Below are positions 11,973-21,667 of a stretch of DNA of 64,000 nt, in pieces (the stretch's first letter is position 1; every line of letters begins with the position of its first letter). The notes under the pieces are model-generated. The model had not been told where the DNA came from. It worked only from the letters and a program-made list of their open reading frames with translations, and did not search any database. A program made the translations under genes and the position numbers. This stretch comes from Passalora sequoiae (taxonomy: Eukaryota; Ascomycota; Dothideomycetes; Mycosphaerellales; Mycosphaerellaceae): assembly GCA_013248845.1 (NCBI GenBank), contig WSQC01000023.1, positions 620,001 to 684,000 of the forward strand, given 5' to 3'.

Positions 11973-12995
11973 TTATATCACGATCCACTCTGACTCGGAA
12001 TCATTGCCTGGCTCCTCAGCTGTATCCATAGCTGGCAGCACATGGTTTGAAGTGGTCGCACGATTTGTGTTGCTGTGTGGTCTTAGTGGTAGCTTTCGCT
12101 CAGACCGCCGCCATTCGAGACCAGCCATCTCTTCTGTTTCGGATTCGCTGTCTGTGTTGCTGAGTACCTCGATGGGCCCCGGGGCGAATAGGATTTCATA
12201 CTCAGAATCCGATTCGTTGCTGAGTAGTGGGATGTCTCGATATTGCTCTTGCGCAACCGTACTCTGCTCGACAGGAGCCTGGAGTATTTCAGGGGCTGCG
12301 TCTGGACGTGGACTCGGCGCCATAGACATCTCCTGCGCTTGTCTAGCCATGAGCAATTTCTTTTTGTTCTCTTGCTCGAGAAGCATGAGGTGAAATTGAT
12401 AGTCCTGGAGAGCGTGTTTGCTGTCAGGGAAGAGGGATTTTGCTACCGTTACGCTCCAATGTTCAGTATTCGAACTTGCCACAGTGCGTTGGCCTTCGTT
12501 GCTCTTCTGGTATGACATGGCCGCTCTCTTGTTGTTGTTGACAACTAGGGTATGTTTGGTATCCAGAGATTTGTTATCTAGCACTTGCGCAGCTGCCTCG
12601 GCCTCGGCTGATGTTGCGTACTCGACCAAAGCAACGCCTTCCGATGTCTCCTCGCCCTCGGGTCTCGGCATCCACACTGCTTGCGGCTTGACACCGCCAA
12701 CGTGCGTGAGCATGCTCTGGATGAAGCTCAACAGCTTGTCGTATTGAGCCTGCTCTACCTGCGGCAGACCCTGCAGCACAATGAGACTCTCAAGATGCGT
12801 GTGTTCTGCATCTTTGACGCATTTCCTGTTACGCACTGGCAAGCTTAATGGCACTACTGGAACTTCTTCCTGTAGTTGTTCGACCTTCCTTCTCTTCGAA
12901 TCAGTCACGTCATGATCGCCGTGGAAGTGGTAAACGAAATCGTGGGAATCATCACGTGAGGAATATGTGGCTGGCGTATAAGGTTCGGATGGCAT
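11973..12995 (-). CDS. Orphan RRM protein resembling the eIF3b N-terminal RRM
   Basis: Single open frame of 340 aa. Residues about 68-155 form an RRM-like domain: IVLQGLPQVEQAQYDKLLSF (beta1/alpha1), VWMPRPEGEETSEGVALVEY (RNP1-like strand) and AAQVLDNKSLDTKHTLVVN. This order, and especially the LD.KHTL.VN ending, is typical of the RRM of translation initiation factor eIF3b. eIF3b itself is about 700-750 aa with a beta-propeller, which is absent here; the rest is a charged helix (HLMLLEQENKKKLLMARQAQ) and an acidic, Ser-rich tail. It is therefore not eIF3b but may derive from its RRM (inference). It begins 20 bp after the stop codon of the BTB gene on the same strand. Confidence 0.7.
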   Translation of the reverse strand: MPSEPYTPATYSSRDDSHDFVYHFHGDHDVTDSKRRKVEQLQEEVPVVPLSLPVRNRKCVKDAEHTHLESLIVLQGLPQVEQAQYDKLLSFIQSMLTHVGGVKPQAVWMPRPEGEETSEGVALVEYATSAEAEAAAQVLDNKSLDTKHTLVVNNNKRAAMSYQKSNEGQRTVASSNTEHWSVTVAKSLFPDSKHALQDYQFHLMLLEQENKKKLLMARQAQEMSMAPSPRPDAAPEILQAPVEQSTVAQEQYRDIPLLSNESDSEYEILFAPGPIEVLSNTDSESETEEMAGLEWRRSERKLPLRPHSNTNRATTSNHVLPAMDTAEEPGNDSESEWIVI

Positions 12996-13015
12996 CCGAA
13001 TAATGGACGATGCAG

Positions 13016-14158
13016 CTAGACAACATCAGCGTAGCCAACTTGTGTATTGGGCACGTTTAACTCGCTCTCGTCCTTGAATCCTCGCTTCATGCTCTCCCTA
13101 CAAAGATCCTGTTGGAATGGTCGCAGCTTGTAGGCCATTCTCTGGAAATCAAAGTCTTCGATGAGGTTATGTCTGTCGAAACAGGTCACGCAGTAGCAAA
13201 TGATATTCTCAAGGAGGCCTCTGTGCTCGCGGAGAAACTCGTAGGCATATTCGATCGCCTTGCACAGGTCGATGGGCTTGTCCGGAGAAGAGCAGCCAAA
13301 TTCGCATTGTCTTATAACATTGACTTGTGCTTGTTGCTTGAGGTCGAGGCAATCGAAATTATCTCCAAGTCGGTACAGCTGGCAGTGCAACAACAACGAC
13401 GTTGGCATGTCTTCGTGTTGACCAGTGGCGTCCAGAGGATTTGCATAGGATCCTGTGTAAAGGTATCTCACAAACGGTACTGCAGTGCTGGTGCTAAGGC
13501 TCTCCAGATGTAATAGTCGTCCACTGCGTGACACTTCAAACGACTCGGCAATTAGAGGACTGCGATCTCGTATGATAGTTACTGACAACCCATGAATAGA
13601 TTTGGACTCGCCGTGGTCGTTAAGGTATGTGATGGTCGCATCTCCCTTGTGATAATGTTCCAGGAAATTCATCCGGTCGTCGCCGGCATCTGATGCCTTC
13701 TTGGTTGTCAAATCCAGCGGGAATGGGCTGGAGCATGATTTATAGCTATTGCTTGGTAATTCTTGATGTGCTGAATCGTATGCAGTCGCCACTGCGTCCA
13801 GCTTGCGCTTTCCAGGTTTCTCATCTGTGACTTCGTAATAAGGGAGGTGATCTATTGCTCGGTCCGTCGAAGCGCTTGGAGGTTCCGCATCCCAAAGAGC
13901 TGAGACTAAGCCGCTGGACGAGCTCAAATCTTTCGGGTCGACGTTAGGACTCGACAAACCTAGAAGCTCTCTATCATCTACGTGGTCCTGCTTCGGTTTT
14001 ATGTGGTCGAAGTTTCCTTCAGACTCGTGATTCAGGTTGGCGGGTGCAGTTTGTCGCAACGGATCAAGTTGCGCCGAGCAAAGATTCGGATGGGCTCTGT
14101 TGGTATTGTTTGTTGTGGATGAAAGCACTGGCCACGAGAAATTGTTGAAGTTGTCCAT
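13016..14158 (-). CDS. BTB/POZ-domain protein
   Basis: Single frame of 380 aa. The first 160 residues are polar and low-complexity. A BTB/POZ fold lies at about 165-275: DATITYLNDHGESKSIHGLS, then a core for oligomerisation (LIAESFEVSRSGRLLHLESL), FVRYLYTGSYANP, and LLLHCQLYRLGDNFDCLDLK. A BACK-like helical end follows (CKAIEYAYEFLREHRGLLEN). Fungal BTB proteins of this layout are common and mostly uncharacterised; some act as Cullin-3 adaptors or transcription cofactors, which cannot be told here. The stop lies 20 bp before the ATG of the RRM protein, so the two may share a transcript or a very short spacer. Confidence 0.82.
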   Translation of the reverse strand: MDNFNNFSWPVLSSTTNNTNRAHPNLCSAQLDPLRQTAPANLNHESEGNFDHIKPKQDHVDDRELLGLSSPNVDPKDLSSSSGLVSALWDAEPPSASTDRAIDHLPYYEVTDEKPGKRKLDAVATAYDSAHQELPSNSYKSCSSPFPLDLTTKKASDAGDDRMNFLEHYHKGDATITYLNDHGESKSIHGLSVTIIRDRSPLIAESFEVSRSGRLLHLESLSTSTAVPFVRYLYTGSYANPLDATGQHEDMPTSLLLHCQLYRLGDNFDCLDLKQQAQVNVIRQCEFGCSSPDKPIDLCKAIEYAYEFLREHRGLLENIICYCVTCFDRHNLIEDFDFQRMAYKLRPFQQDLCRESMKRGFKDESELNVPNTQVGYADVV

Positions 14159-15465
14159 CGTGCCACTTGTTCAAGATGTCGCGCGACAGCAAGTGTTGAA
14201 GTGAGCCAGTCGAGGTCTCGATGGAAAATAAGCGCTGGATCAGTTCAAGTTTGCCATGTTATTCGTGATTCAGCTTCAAGTGAAAGCCTACCTACCTACA
14301 CCTCGCCAGGTCGCTTTCCCGCGGCGCTACCCATCTGAGGCCGCCAATATCTTGCTGAAGGGCGAGGCTCCCGTCTGCCTGAACACGACAAGCATTGCAC
14401 CCCACTTTGACATCCTTCTATCACCTGAGCAGCTGAAGGGCAGCTCAATAGAGCTACTGGCATGCACACCAGACCGCCCATTGGCTGCTGCGATGACTGT
14501 GCCACAGCTTATGCTGCAGTCATAGAGCCAACATTCATTGCGGCGACATGCGACAGGGCAAGTGGTACACCGGTTTGACTGCAAGGGTACTAAACGGCGA
14601 GGTCTGCAACAATGCGGTATGACGTGACCTTTGCGCAAGCGACTGGTCGTTGAGCTCAAGTGGTACGGTCTTCTGGCTTTCAGTCCGTAAGAGCTGTGAT
14701 GTTACAAAAGCTTCATGAAATTGTGGCTGCCGGTAATGTCGTGCAGGCGAAGACGTCAAGTGTGAGAAGGTGGATTCGTTGCAAAGCCACCCGGCACGTT
14801 CCGGAAATGTTCGGCCTCAGGATCTCGAAGCGAGCCGAGTCCCCTTCCATGGTCAGATGTCTTCATCGGGACCTGGAATCTACAAGATGATTACCCATTG
14901 ATACATTGGACATGATTTCAGGGGTATCACGATATCAGCCAGCACTATTGTCGTTACAACGTGCTGTAAGCCATAGTATTGAAGCCCTCGGCGGCAATTC
15001 AGCGCTGACGAGGACACAGTACCCATTATGATTCACCCATCACATTTACTATCGGAAATTCCTTGCATCGTAATACATGCCGCATCATCGTGTATAGCAT
15101 CGACTGAGCCCATTTGACTCTATCCCGTTCACTCGTCATGCCATCAGTACCGTAAGCCCGCACACTCGGCACAGCCACGATATGACCGCTTTTTCCAGCC
15201 CTGTGCAGATGCCAGCTCCAGCTCCTGGCCACCCGATCTGCGTCTCGTCATCAAGATAGCCGCAGCCATCCAAGTATTCGACAAAGAAACATCGCGAAAC
15301 ATGCTGTAGCTGTCCAGTAGTGGCCAGACCAAGCATCAGTCTACGGGACCCAATATTGACCACATTCGGGTAGCGCTGATCGCTAGATCGCCGACATAGC
15401 GAGCTCGATAGTCCAATTCTTCGTCAACGGCACAGGCCCAAGCCAGGTATCAGTTCACGGACCTC
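14159..15465. other. Intergenic, 1.3 kb
   Basis: Promoter side of the BTB gene and 3' flank of the secreted protein gene. An 89-codon frame at 14256-14525 (plus) has mixed composition but no recognisable family; I do not call it. Nothing else seen. Confidence 0.5.
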
Positions 15466-16056
15466 TTATGCTTTTCTTCCTTCAACCGCCGCCGATCCAG
15501 CAGTAGTGCTGCTATAAGTCTCGAAGGAGGAGCCGCAGATTGTACAAGAAATCGTGGCCGTTCTGTCAGGCTTCGGTGTAACACTGGTGTCTTCGTTGCC
15601 GGCTACTGCTGGCTTAGCGTCCGCTGCCTTCGTACTGACAGGTCGAGAAGTAATTTCAGTAGTTAGGTCGAGACCTCTTGCCGAGCTGCTCGTCTGCAAA
15701 GGAAGCCCTTGCCGCGTAAGAAGATTCGTTCCTGTCGGTGTTGCATTGTCCCGCGTGACGGATTCCAAGTCGATACCTATCCAGCACGCTGAGTCGCTTC
15801 GCGAAGACCAGCTTCTCCCAGACGCTGTTGCAGTCAAGTCGCCTGACCATGTGTCAGTGCACGTCGTGACTTGCCGGCGGACGAGGTGGTCTGGCAACGT
15901 GGACTGCGATGATAAAATAGGTGATCCAGTGCGGGTAAAGGATGTCGGCGTGCCACCGGTATATGTGATGGTAGCATCAGATGTCCATAGCTGCGCCACG
16001 GGGTTGGCATTGATCATCCTCGCGAATAAGAACGTTAACACAATCAGCAAGGTCAT
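15466..16056 (-). CDS. Predicted secreted Ser/Thr-rich protein
   Basis: Open frame of 196 aa from the first ATG. It starts with a clear signal peptide (TLLIVLTFLFARMINA) with likely cleavage before NPVAQL. A dibasic Kex2-type site (HLVRRQ) follows about 50 residues later. The mature part is Ser/Thr-rich with only four Cys: CTDTW, CWIGID and a CTIC pair near the end. No known domain recognised. Candidate extracellular or cell-wall-associated protein (inference). The opposite strand also carries a long frame here, but it lacks any family pattern. Confidence 0.55.
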   Translation of the reverse strand: MTLLIVLTFLFARMINANPVAQLWTSDATITYTGGTPTSFTRTGSPILSSQSTLPDHLVRRQVTTCTDTWSGDLTATASGRSWSSRSDSACWIGIDLESVTRDNATPTGTNLLTRQGLPLQTSSSARGLDLTTEITSRPVSTKAADAKPAVAGNEDTSVTPKPDRTATISCTICGSSFETYSSTTAGSAAVEGRKA

Positions 16057-16985
16057 ACTGGAGATCGAAGATATGATGTGCACAATGTGAAAGCTGAGCT
16101 CACTGCGATGTTGTTAATGCTGCTCGATATCGCTACATTCAGACTAAATGTAGTTGCAATGAGGGCAGCCACCAGTCGCCACGGTGGTGTGCACATGCAT
16201 CGGGGGTGGCTGCTTCGGAAGGCACCTCCTGCAATGTACACGATTATTTAGCCTGCAAGAAACCTTCAAGTGGTGAATTTTGTTCGTCTTCTGCCAGATT
16301 GATATACAATCGGGCTGGACGACACGGAGATGCATGAAGGTTCAAAGTAGCGTACCAGCGTACCACCAGAAAAGGTCCTAGCCGTTGCCGAGCATGTCGT
16401 ACTTTGGAGTCAAGTAGCAAGCCAGGCACTGATCAAGGTGCTCATCGTACGTTTAAAATATCCGAGATGACTCTGTAGGGTATCGCCATAGGTCCATTGA
16501 ACGCTTGCTGCTTGTAGCTGCTCTGCAAATCGACTCGGTCGAAGACTTCGCGCGCAACGTTACACGTTTGCTGCAAGAACGTTAGCCCGGCCACTTCATG
16601 AGGCTTCAGTGCGTGGCGCATGCCTGTACTATCACTCACCACTTACCAGCGTAACGTGTTTGATAAATGAATTTGTGCGCTCTGAAGACGGGCAGCCCGG
16701 AGTCTGGTGCCTCGATTTAGCGTGTATGCTCATGGTGCATGCTTTGTCAGCCTCTTCTTTGTGTTGTGGTCGTACTGGTGGGTGGAACTAAAGATACTAC
16801 GGCATTTGGACATGTCTCAAGATAGTACTGCGTCTGAACATGTCAGCATTAACGCATTGATGCATTAAACCAGCACAGACACAACACGATCACGACAACG
16901 ACCTAGAGTCTTCCATGAATTGCTGTTTACTCAAATGTAGCTCCTTGATGAACCCATAGCGCTTTGGACTTATTGTGGGGTTCCT
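16057..16985. other. Intergenic with an unexplained short frame
   Basis: At 16442-16642 on the minus strand a stretch with protein-like composition (HEVAGLTFLQQTCNVAREVF) has no clean start or flanking exon. A GTAAGT-like donor lies at about 16650. It could be a remnant or a missed exon; not called. Nothing else seen. Confidence 0.35.
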
Positions 16986-17498
16986 TCATTGCCGTAGTCG
17001 TGCGTTGCCAGATTCGACGACACTTGCATACTTGCTGGCAGTTTCAGCATCTGTAGATGTACCGCCGCCATTGCTTCCGATGACGACAGACTTTGGCTCC
17101 GTTAGACCAGAGTCACGAGGGCCGCATGTCATATCGATGAGTCCGTACACTGATACGCAGACACAGACCAATGTCCAGTACATCACGCTGCCGATGAGTA
17201 TGCGAAACAGTGTGCATCCAATGGCAGCAGACAGCTCATATCCGGTGTCGTATGATGCTTCAAACATGGAGAGGATGAAGGCGCAGAAGGCGAGAAAACA
17301 GGCGATCGAGCACATTCCGAATAATGTGTCGTCTTTGAGTGCAAACCGCATCCGCGAATATGCCATGAGGAGTCCGAAGCTGAGGCTTATCACAAATTTT
17401 GCCGCGAGGCCAAACAGTACTTCCAAGGCTGATAAGCCGGCAATGAAAGCCTCAAAGGCGATTGATACCAAGGAACTTTTGGACATCTTCGTTGTCAT
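16986..17498 (-). CDS. Four-helix membrane protein of unknown function
   Basis: Open frame of 170 aa from the ATG at 17498. Four hydrophobic spans are visible: AFIAGLSALEVLFGLAAKFV, then VISLSFGLLMAYS (partly fused with the first), FGMCSIACFLAFCAFILSMF, and LFRILIGSVMYWTLVCVCVS. A polar Gly/Ser/Thr tail follows. The layout resembles small MARVEL-like or tetraspan fungal proteins, but no signature confirms it. No introns are needed. Moderately sure it is coding, because hydrophobic spans this regular are unlikely by chance. Confidence 0.55.
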   Translation of the reverse strand: MTTKMSKSSLVSIAFEAFIAGLSALEVLFGLAAKFVISLSFGLLMAYSRMRFALKDDTLFGMCSIACFLAFCAFILSMFEASYDTGYELSAAIGCTLFRILIGSVMYWTLVCVCVSVYGLIDMTCGPRDSGLTEPKSVVIGSNGGGTSTDAETASKYASVVESGNARLRQ

Positions 17499-17824
17499 CT
17501 GCACCAGCTTTCATAGCCGTATCTGACACAGAGCAAACACGCCGCATTGTCAACAGCAAGAACGCACATTTCGTAGCTTGCAGGTGCATGCGTCAGACAT
17601 GACTTCCGTCATCTCGTCCAAGCTTTGCTCCCAGTTTATGATCTGGTCCTCCTTCACCATGGTTAGCGGGACCCGAGTTTCAGTGCGAAGGAAGGTGTCT
17701 GGTCGCTCTTCCTAAAGGTCAGAAATTTCGGAGACTCATAACTATACCCACTACTCTCTGTGTATCGATCTTGAGGAGCAACTCGCTCTGTCCTTGCAAG
17801 TGCGCCATTACAAAGAAGGAAAGC
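17499..17824. other. Intergenic
   Basis: Between the membrane protein start and the 3' end of the PEP-mutase-family remnant. Nothing seen. Confidence 0.5.
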
Positions 17825-18388
17825 TAGTAGTATATTTCCTCTGCTTGACCCACCTGGCACATCTACACGATCTTGGTGTAAACTTTGTCCAAGCGGTCTC
17901 GATACCTTTGAATTGCCTACAAGAACAGCTCAGGCACCAAGCTCGTTGCCGCATCTTTGGCAACCTGGACAGCGATAGTGATCCCGTTCATAGGATCGTA
18001 AGCATCTCGAAGTTCGCGCCCCGCATGGTTCTCATCCTCCACATTAACACCATCGGCTCCAGCTTCAACGACCTTCACGATATTGGTCTCGATATCATCA
18101 TAGCCGTCCCGCAGATCTGCAGTCAGCGGCATATTGGCATCGTCCATGACTTTGCAAACACGACGGATGCTGCCAAAGTTGTCCTCGAGGGTAAGTGCGC
18201 CATTTGAGACTCCCGCATTGGTAGCGATGGCGTACGATGCTGTTGCACCGGCATTTGTCGGTAACGGGGTCTAAGACGACGGCTTGGGCTGATGCGGCGT
18301 CTTAGCATTTCGCCAGGTCCAATGGCTTGGAGAGGATGCGCAGTGCACTCAGGCGTCTGGCAAGCTGGTTGCGGTGGCAGAATGACAT
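17825..18388 (-). pseudogene. Decayed PEP mutase/isocitrate lyase-family gene
   Basis: A recognisable but broken copy of a phosphoenolpyruvate mutase/isocitrate lyase-superfamily enzyme. Reading leftwards from an ATG at 18388, QLARRLSALRILSKPLDLAK matches the family start. A TAA stop then stands where the family has Trp in the NVWDAAS motif, followed by DAASAQAVVLDP. A frameshift leads to ATASYAIATNAGVSNGALTL and then MPLTADLRDGYDD and GADGVNVEDENHAG (the substrate/metal region). Beyond another stop (TAG near 17914) come AIQRYRDRL and, in a third frame, PGGSSRG. The active-site Asp and Glu motifs survive, but no continuous frame exists. Nonsense and frame lesions at conserved points indicate a pseudogene rather than unusual splicing. 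Confidence 0.8.
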
Positions 18389-18951
18389 CGGGTATAACGA
18401 AGCTGTGACACATCGCGATACAATTCCCATATTTTGTGCCTAATAACGCTGCAAGAGACATTGTCTTTTTGAGAACAGAGTGACGTACGCATAGTGTCGA
18501 CGGACTGATCAGCAATACAGTTAGGGCGTGGCTACGGATGCCTCTTACTTTCGGGGAAGCATAGCTCTGGAGCTCGTTCTTGGTAGTTCCTGCTGGGAGG
18601 TTCTCCTAGAGTGTATTCGATGTAGCGCCTATAATACCTCGGAAGCAGCTGTCTATGACGAATTCTGCGAGATTATCACAAAACACATGTCAGCAGAGCG
18701 TCGAATGTACCACAGTATACCTGGCAGCGACTTCCTGGCTCTCGGTCCGACATGTGCAGATCTTAGACTCTTATGTAGCGTCCAGATCTTCACCACAGGG
18801 ATTCCCATTCGGACGAAAGTCGGTCAAATCACCTCTGAATGTGCGTGCAACACAGCTAAGTGCTCACGTTGTAATCTTCCTAGCCTGATCTACCATGTTC
18901 GCATCTACACCATGCTCTTCCTGGTCTCTTTTCTCGTGCTCCAAGATACCT
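18389..18951. other. Intergenic
   Basis: Between the PEP-mutase-family remnant and the 3' end of SNU13. Nothing seen beyond short frames. Confidence 0.5.
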
Positions 18952-19435
18952 CTAAATCATGAGTCGTTCGACCTTGTCCTTGATCGCACGCTGTAGAGTC
19001 ATCAGCTCTCAGGCTCTTTCAGCTTGCGCCGAGAAACTTACTATTTGGCCCATAAGCTCTGAGGCTTCGTTGGTCGTGATTGAAGTCGCAATCACTGGGC
19101 GGGAGACACCGCAGGCTCGGCCAAGAGCCATCTTCGAGGGGACGTAGACGTAGGGGACGTTCTTATCTTCGCAGAGAAGTGGCAGATGCAGCAGAATTGC
19201 TAGTGGCGTCGTGTCGGCTGCAAGGACTATGAGCTCTGCGATACCACGATTGAGGGTTTTGGTGGCCTCGTTGCTAAATTGTTGTCAGCAGACAAAATCC
19301 GTGCCCAGCACAAGTTTTTGCAACTCACGCTCCCTTCTTGGCTTGGCGGTAATGGGTGGCCTGTTGTACCAAATCAAGCAGCTCTTGTGCCAGGGCGCTG
19401 TCGGCGACTGGCCAGGCGGCGGATGAATCTGCCAT
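18952..19435 (-). CDS. SNU13: Snu13 / 15.5K, L7Ae-family snoRNP and U4 snRNP protein
   Basis: Binds the kink-turn of U4 snRNA and of box C/D snoRNAs, nucleating the tri-snRNP and box C/D snoRNP. Exons 19329-19435, 19042-19273 and 18952-18990, with introns of 55 and 51 nt (GTGAGT..TAG and GTAAGT..CAG), give 125 aa, the expected length. Conserved motifs in order: ELLDLVQQATHYRQAKKGAN, EATKTLNRGIAELIVLAADT, PLAILLHLPLLCEDKNVPYV, YVPSKMALGRACGVSRPVIA, and the end IKDKVERLMI. The first intron splits the Ala codon before NEATK; the second lies before the last 12 codons. The gene is intact although decayed genes lie on both sides. Confidence 0.96.
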
Positions 19436-19983
19436 ATCGAGGACGGATGTAGCGCAATTGTAGAGGGCGGTGGCTCAAGCGGTTTGGCTATCACTGCCAA
19501 TGTGTATAGTTTTGTAAATGTAAATGAAGATGGAGTTTGGCGAAATTTGCAGATGCTACGCGCAGAGATCTGCGTCGATTCCGGTTCGGCACGTCGCGGG
19601 CCGTGAGCTGAAGACACCTTAGTGACCACACATCCATGTCGTCGTACCTGAGGCACGTCTCTCACACACGGCGCACGCAAACGACAGCGTAATAGAGTAT
19701 AGACGTCTCATACTTATCGGAGAACTAGCCTGAGTTCTTGGCGAGCATGTTTTCTTGCTGGGAGCCTGCAATTTCGACGACTAGGCATGCTACATTACCT
19801 GCGTCACGACTCTGTCTCGATCCATAGAGTTGGAGGCAGTCAACCAAGTGTGCTCACATCCGCCGTACGAGATATGACGTAGACGATAACGGCTACCAGA
19901 TCCTGCTTCAGCTCAGGTCATTAGGCGCGATCACTACCTTGACCTCAGTATCTCTAAACTGCCTACTCAGATTCTGTGGCCAA
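19436..19983. other. Intergenic
   Basis: Promoter side of SNU13 and 3' flank of the SMP-30-like pseudogene. No gene seen. Confidence 0.55.
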
Positions 19984-21028
19984 CTAAACCCACCGCCTTG
20001 TATGTATGGCCCGCACCCGTGACCCAACAGTAACATTCCCATCCACCGGTGCCGCTAGACCACCCGTAATCACTACATAGAGAATGTGCTTGTCCCTTGT
20101 CGTCCTCCCAAATGCACAAGCAGTCGGCTGGGCAATCTCAGTCGAGTTCAAAGGACCAGCTATTTTCCTCCCCCTCGTTGTGCCATCTAACCCAATCTAT
20201 TCGATCGAGTTTCCCGAGTCGGTCACAAGGTATTCATCATGTCTTCTTATAGCAAAGTCGTCGAACTGTTGAATCGAGTTGAGAGCGTGTGAAATAATTT
20301 TGAGTTCTGCAGCTACAGTACCGTCTTCGTGGATGGGGATATTGGCGAAAATGGCTTTTCCTGTGTTGGTTAAGTATAGCGTGTCGTTCACGACCTTCCA
20401 ACCGTTTACGCCTGACATGAATGACACAGTGTCTTGGCCCATGGCAGTCAGGTTGTTGTCGATAACGACGCGGTGCGCACCATTGTGGATGTTCACATGC
20501 CAGATCTTGCCAGTCTTAACGTCCCCGACTAGGACATCGCCGCGTCGTCAGGCTGAAGGTGAGTTGCAGAGGCCGTCCGGAAAGCTTATTTCAGGCAGAT
20601 CTGCGACCTGACTGGCATGAGCTTTGTCATTCGGCCCTATGAATGTCAGGGTCCTGATTGGCCAGCCTCCAGTCTCCAGGCCTGAGCCTGCTAGGTCGAA
20701 ATCACCCACCGCGGCAGCGAAGTCGTTGTTCCCAATCTCGGCCATCCCGAAAACACTTTTCGCATCAGAGAAGGTATGCACAGCCACCAGCTGAGGCCAT
20801 GGTCAAATGGATCGAATTTATCAATCACAAGCTCACTGAGCAGCGTCACCAGTACTTTGCCGTTCCAGCTGACCGCAATATTCTCCATCCAGGTGCCTTG
20901 AGAATGTTGATGCAGCAACATCACTGCGTCCTCGATCTGATGTCCAAGCGATGTCGCTGTGGTGGCCTTGCAGCGGCAGAGATACGAAATGCTGATAAAG
21001 TGATTAACAGTGACGGTAGCAGCTTCAT
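19984..21028 (-). pseudogene. Decayed secreted SMP-30/NHL beta-propeller protein gene
   Basis: Reading leftwards from ATG 21028, a signal peptide is intact (KLLPSLLITLSAFRISAAA). A frameshift follows near 20965, then propeller motifs QHSQGTWMENIAVSWNGKVL and LVTLLSE. A second frameshift near 20785 leads to LVAVHTFSDAKSVFGMAEIG. There are an in-frame TGA near 20546 (CGA to TGA is the simplest change) and a TAG near 20195 exactly where ..GNSIEWIGLDG.. expects Trp. After it the frame runs on through GPLNSTEIAQPTACAFGR to a stop at 19984. The order matches fungal secreted six-bladed propeller proteins of the gluconolactonase/LRE-like group, about 330-350 aa. Two frameshifts and two stops make it a pseudogene; the changes are of the C-to-T/G-to-A type expected from RIP. 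Confidence 0.82.
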
Positions 21029-21667
21029 GACTTCTGTCTTCGATTGAGGGGAAATGTGTACCATCTTAGCAAATAAGACGCATGCTCATCATGATCAATA
21101 TATGCCAGCAACGGTTCGTAGTCTCATCCGTACTTGCTAACGCAACCATCGGAGTCTGTACCTAGCACATGCTAAGACCGTGATGTCACCGCTGCTTTTT
21201 CCGAGTGTGAACACTGGATGTCGAATGTCTGTGTGGAGTTAAGACAAGAAGCTCGAAGTGCGTTGAGAGACTTCTTGGTTGCCTCTGCTTGTTGTGCAAG
21301 AAGGGGCTCAAGCGATATCGACGGAGAGCGCCCATTTTTCCACGCGACAAAGTCGTACCTTCGTACCTCGAAAAAACTTCAGAAAAATGAACCCACGAAG
21401 TATCCAACTTTTGGTGATTGCCGGTATTTGCTTGTTGGCAATGGACTGTAAGACCGAAAGAAGCAAATTTGTGCCAGTACAATTTCTGCAGCGCTAATGG
21501 GGTATCTCTAGTATGCTCAAACCCAACCCTAAGCGCCAAGTCAGAAGCCAAACCTTCCAAGACCGGCACGAAGCCATCGTAACATATACTGGCGAAGTCC
21601 GGCTTGCATCCGTTCTGTCACTACAGCCAACACAATCGAGAGTCGAAGCAGTTCTAGAATGTTGTCA
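21029..21667. other. Intergenic
   Basis: Between the SMP-30-like pseudogene and the 3' end of the RRM gene. A 127-codon minus frame at 21186-21569 has no family resemblance and is not called. Confidence 0.5.

Noticed and set aside
15554..16090. 178-codon plus-strand frame opposite the secreted protein
   Set aside because: It lacks a family pattern, whereas the minus strand has a clean signal peptide and Kex2 site; only one is likely real.
21186..21569. 127-codon minus-strand frame between the pseudogene and the RRM gene
   Set aside because: Composition is mixed and no family is recognised; adjacent frames are equally open.
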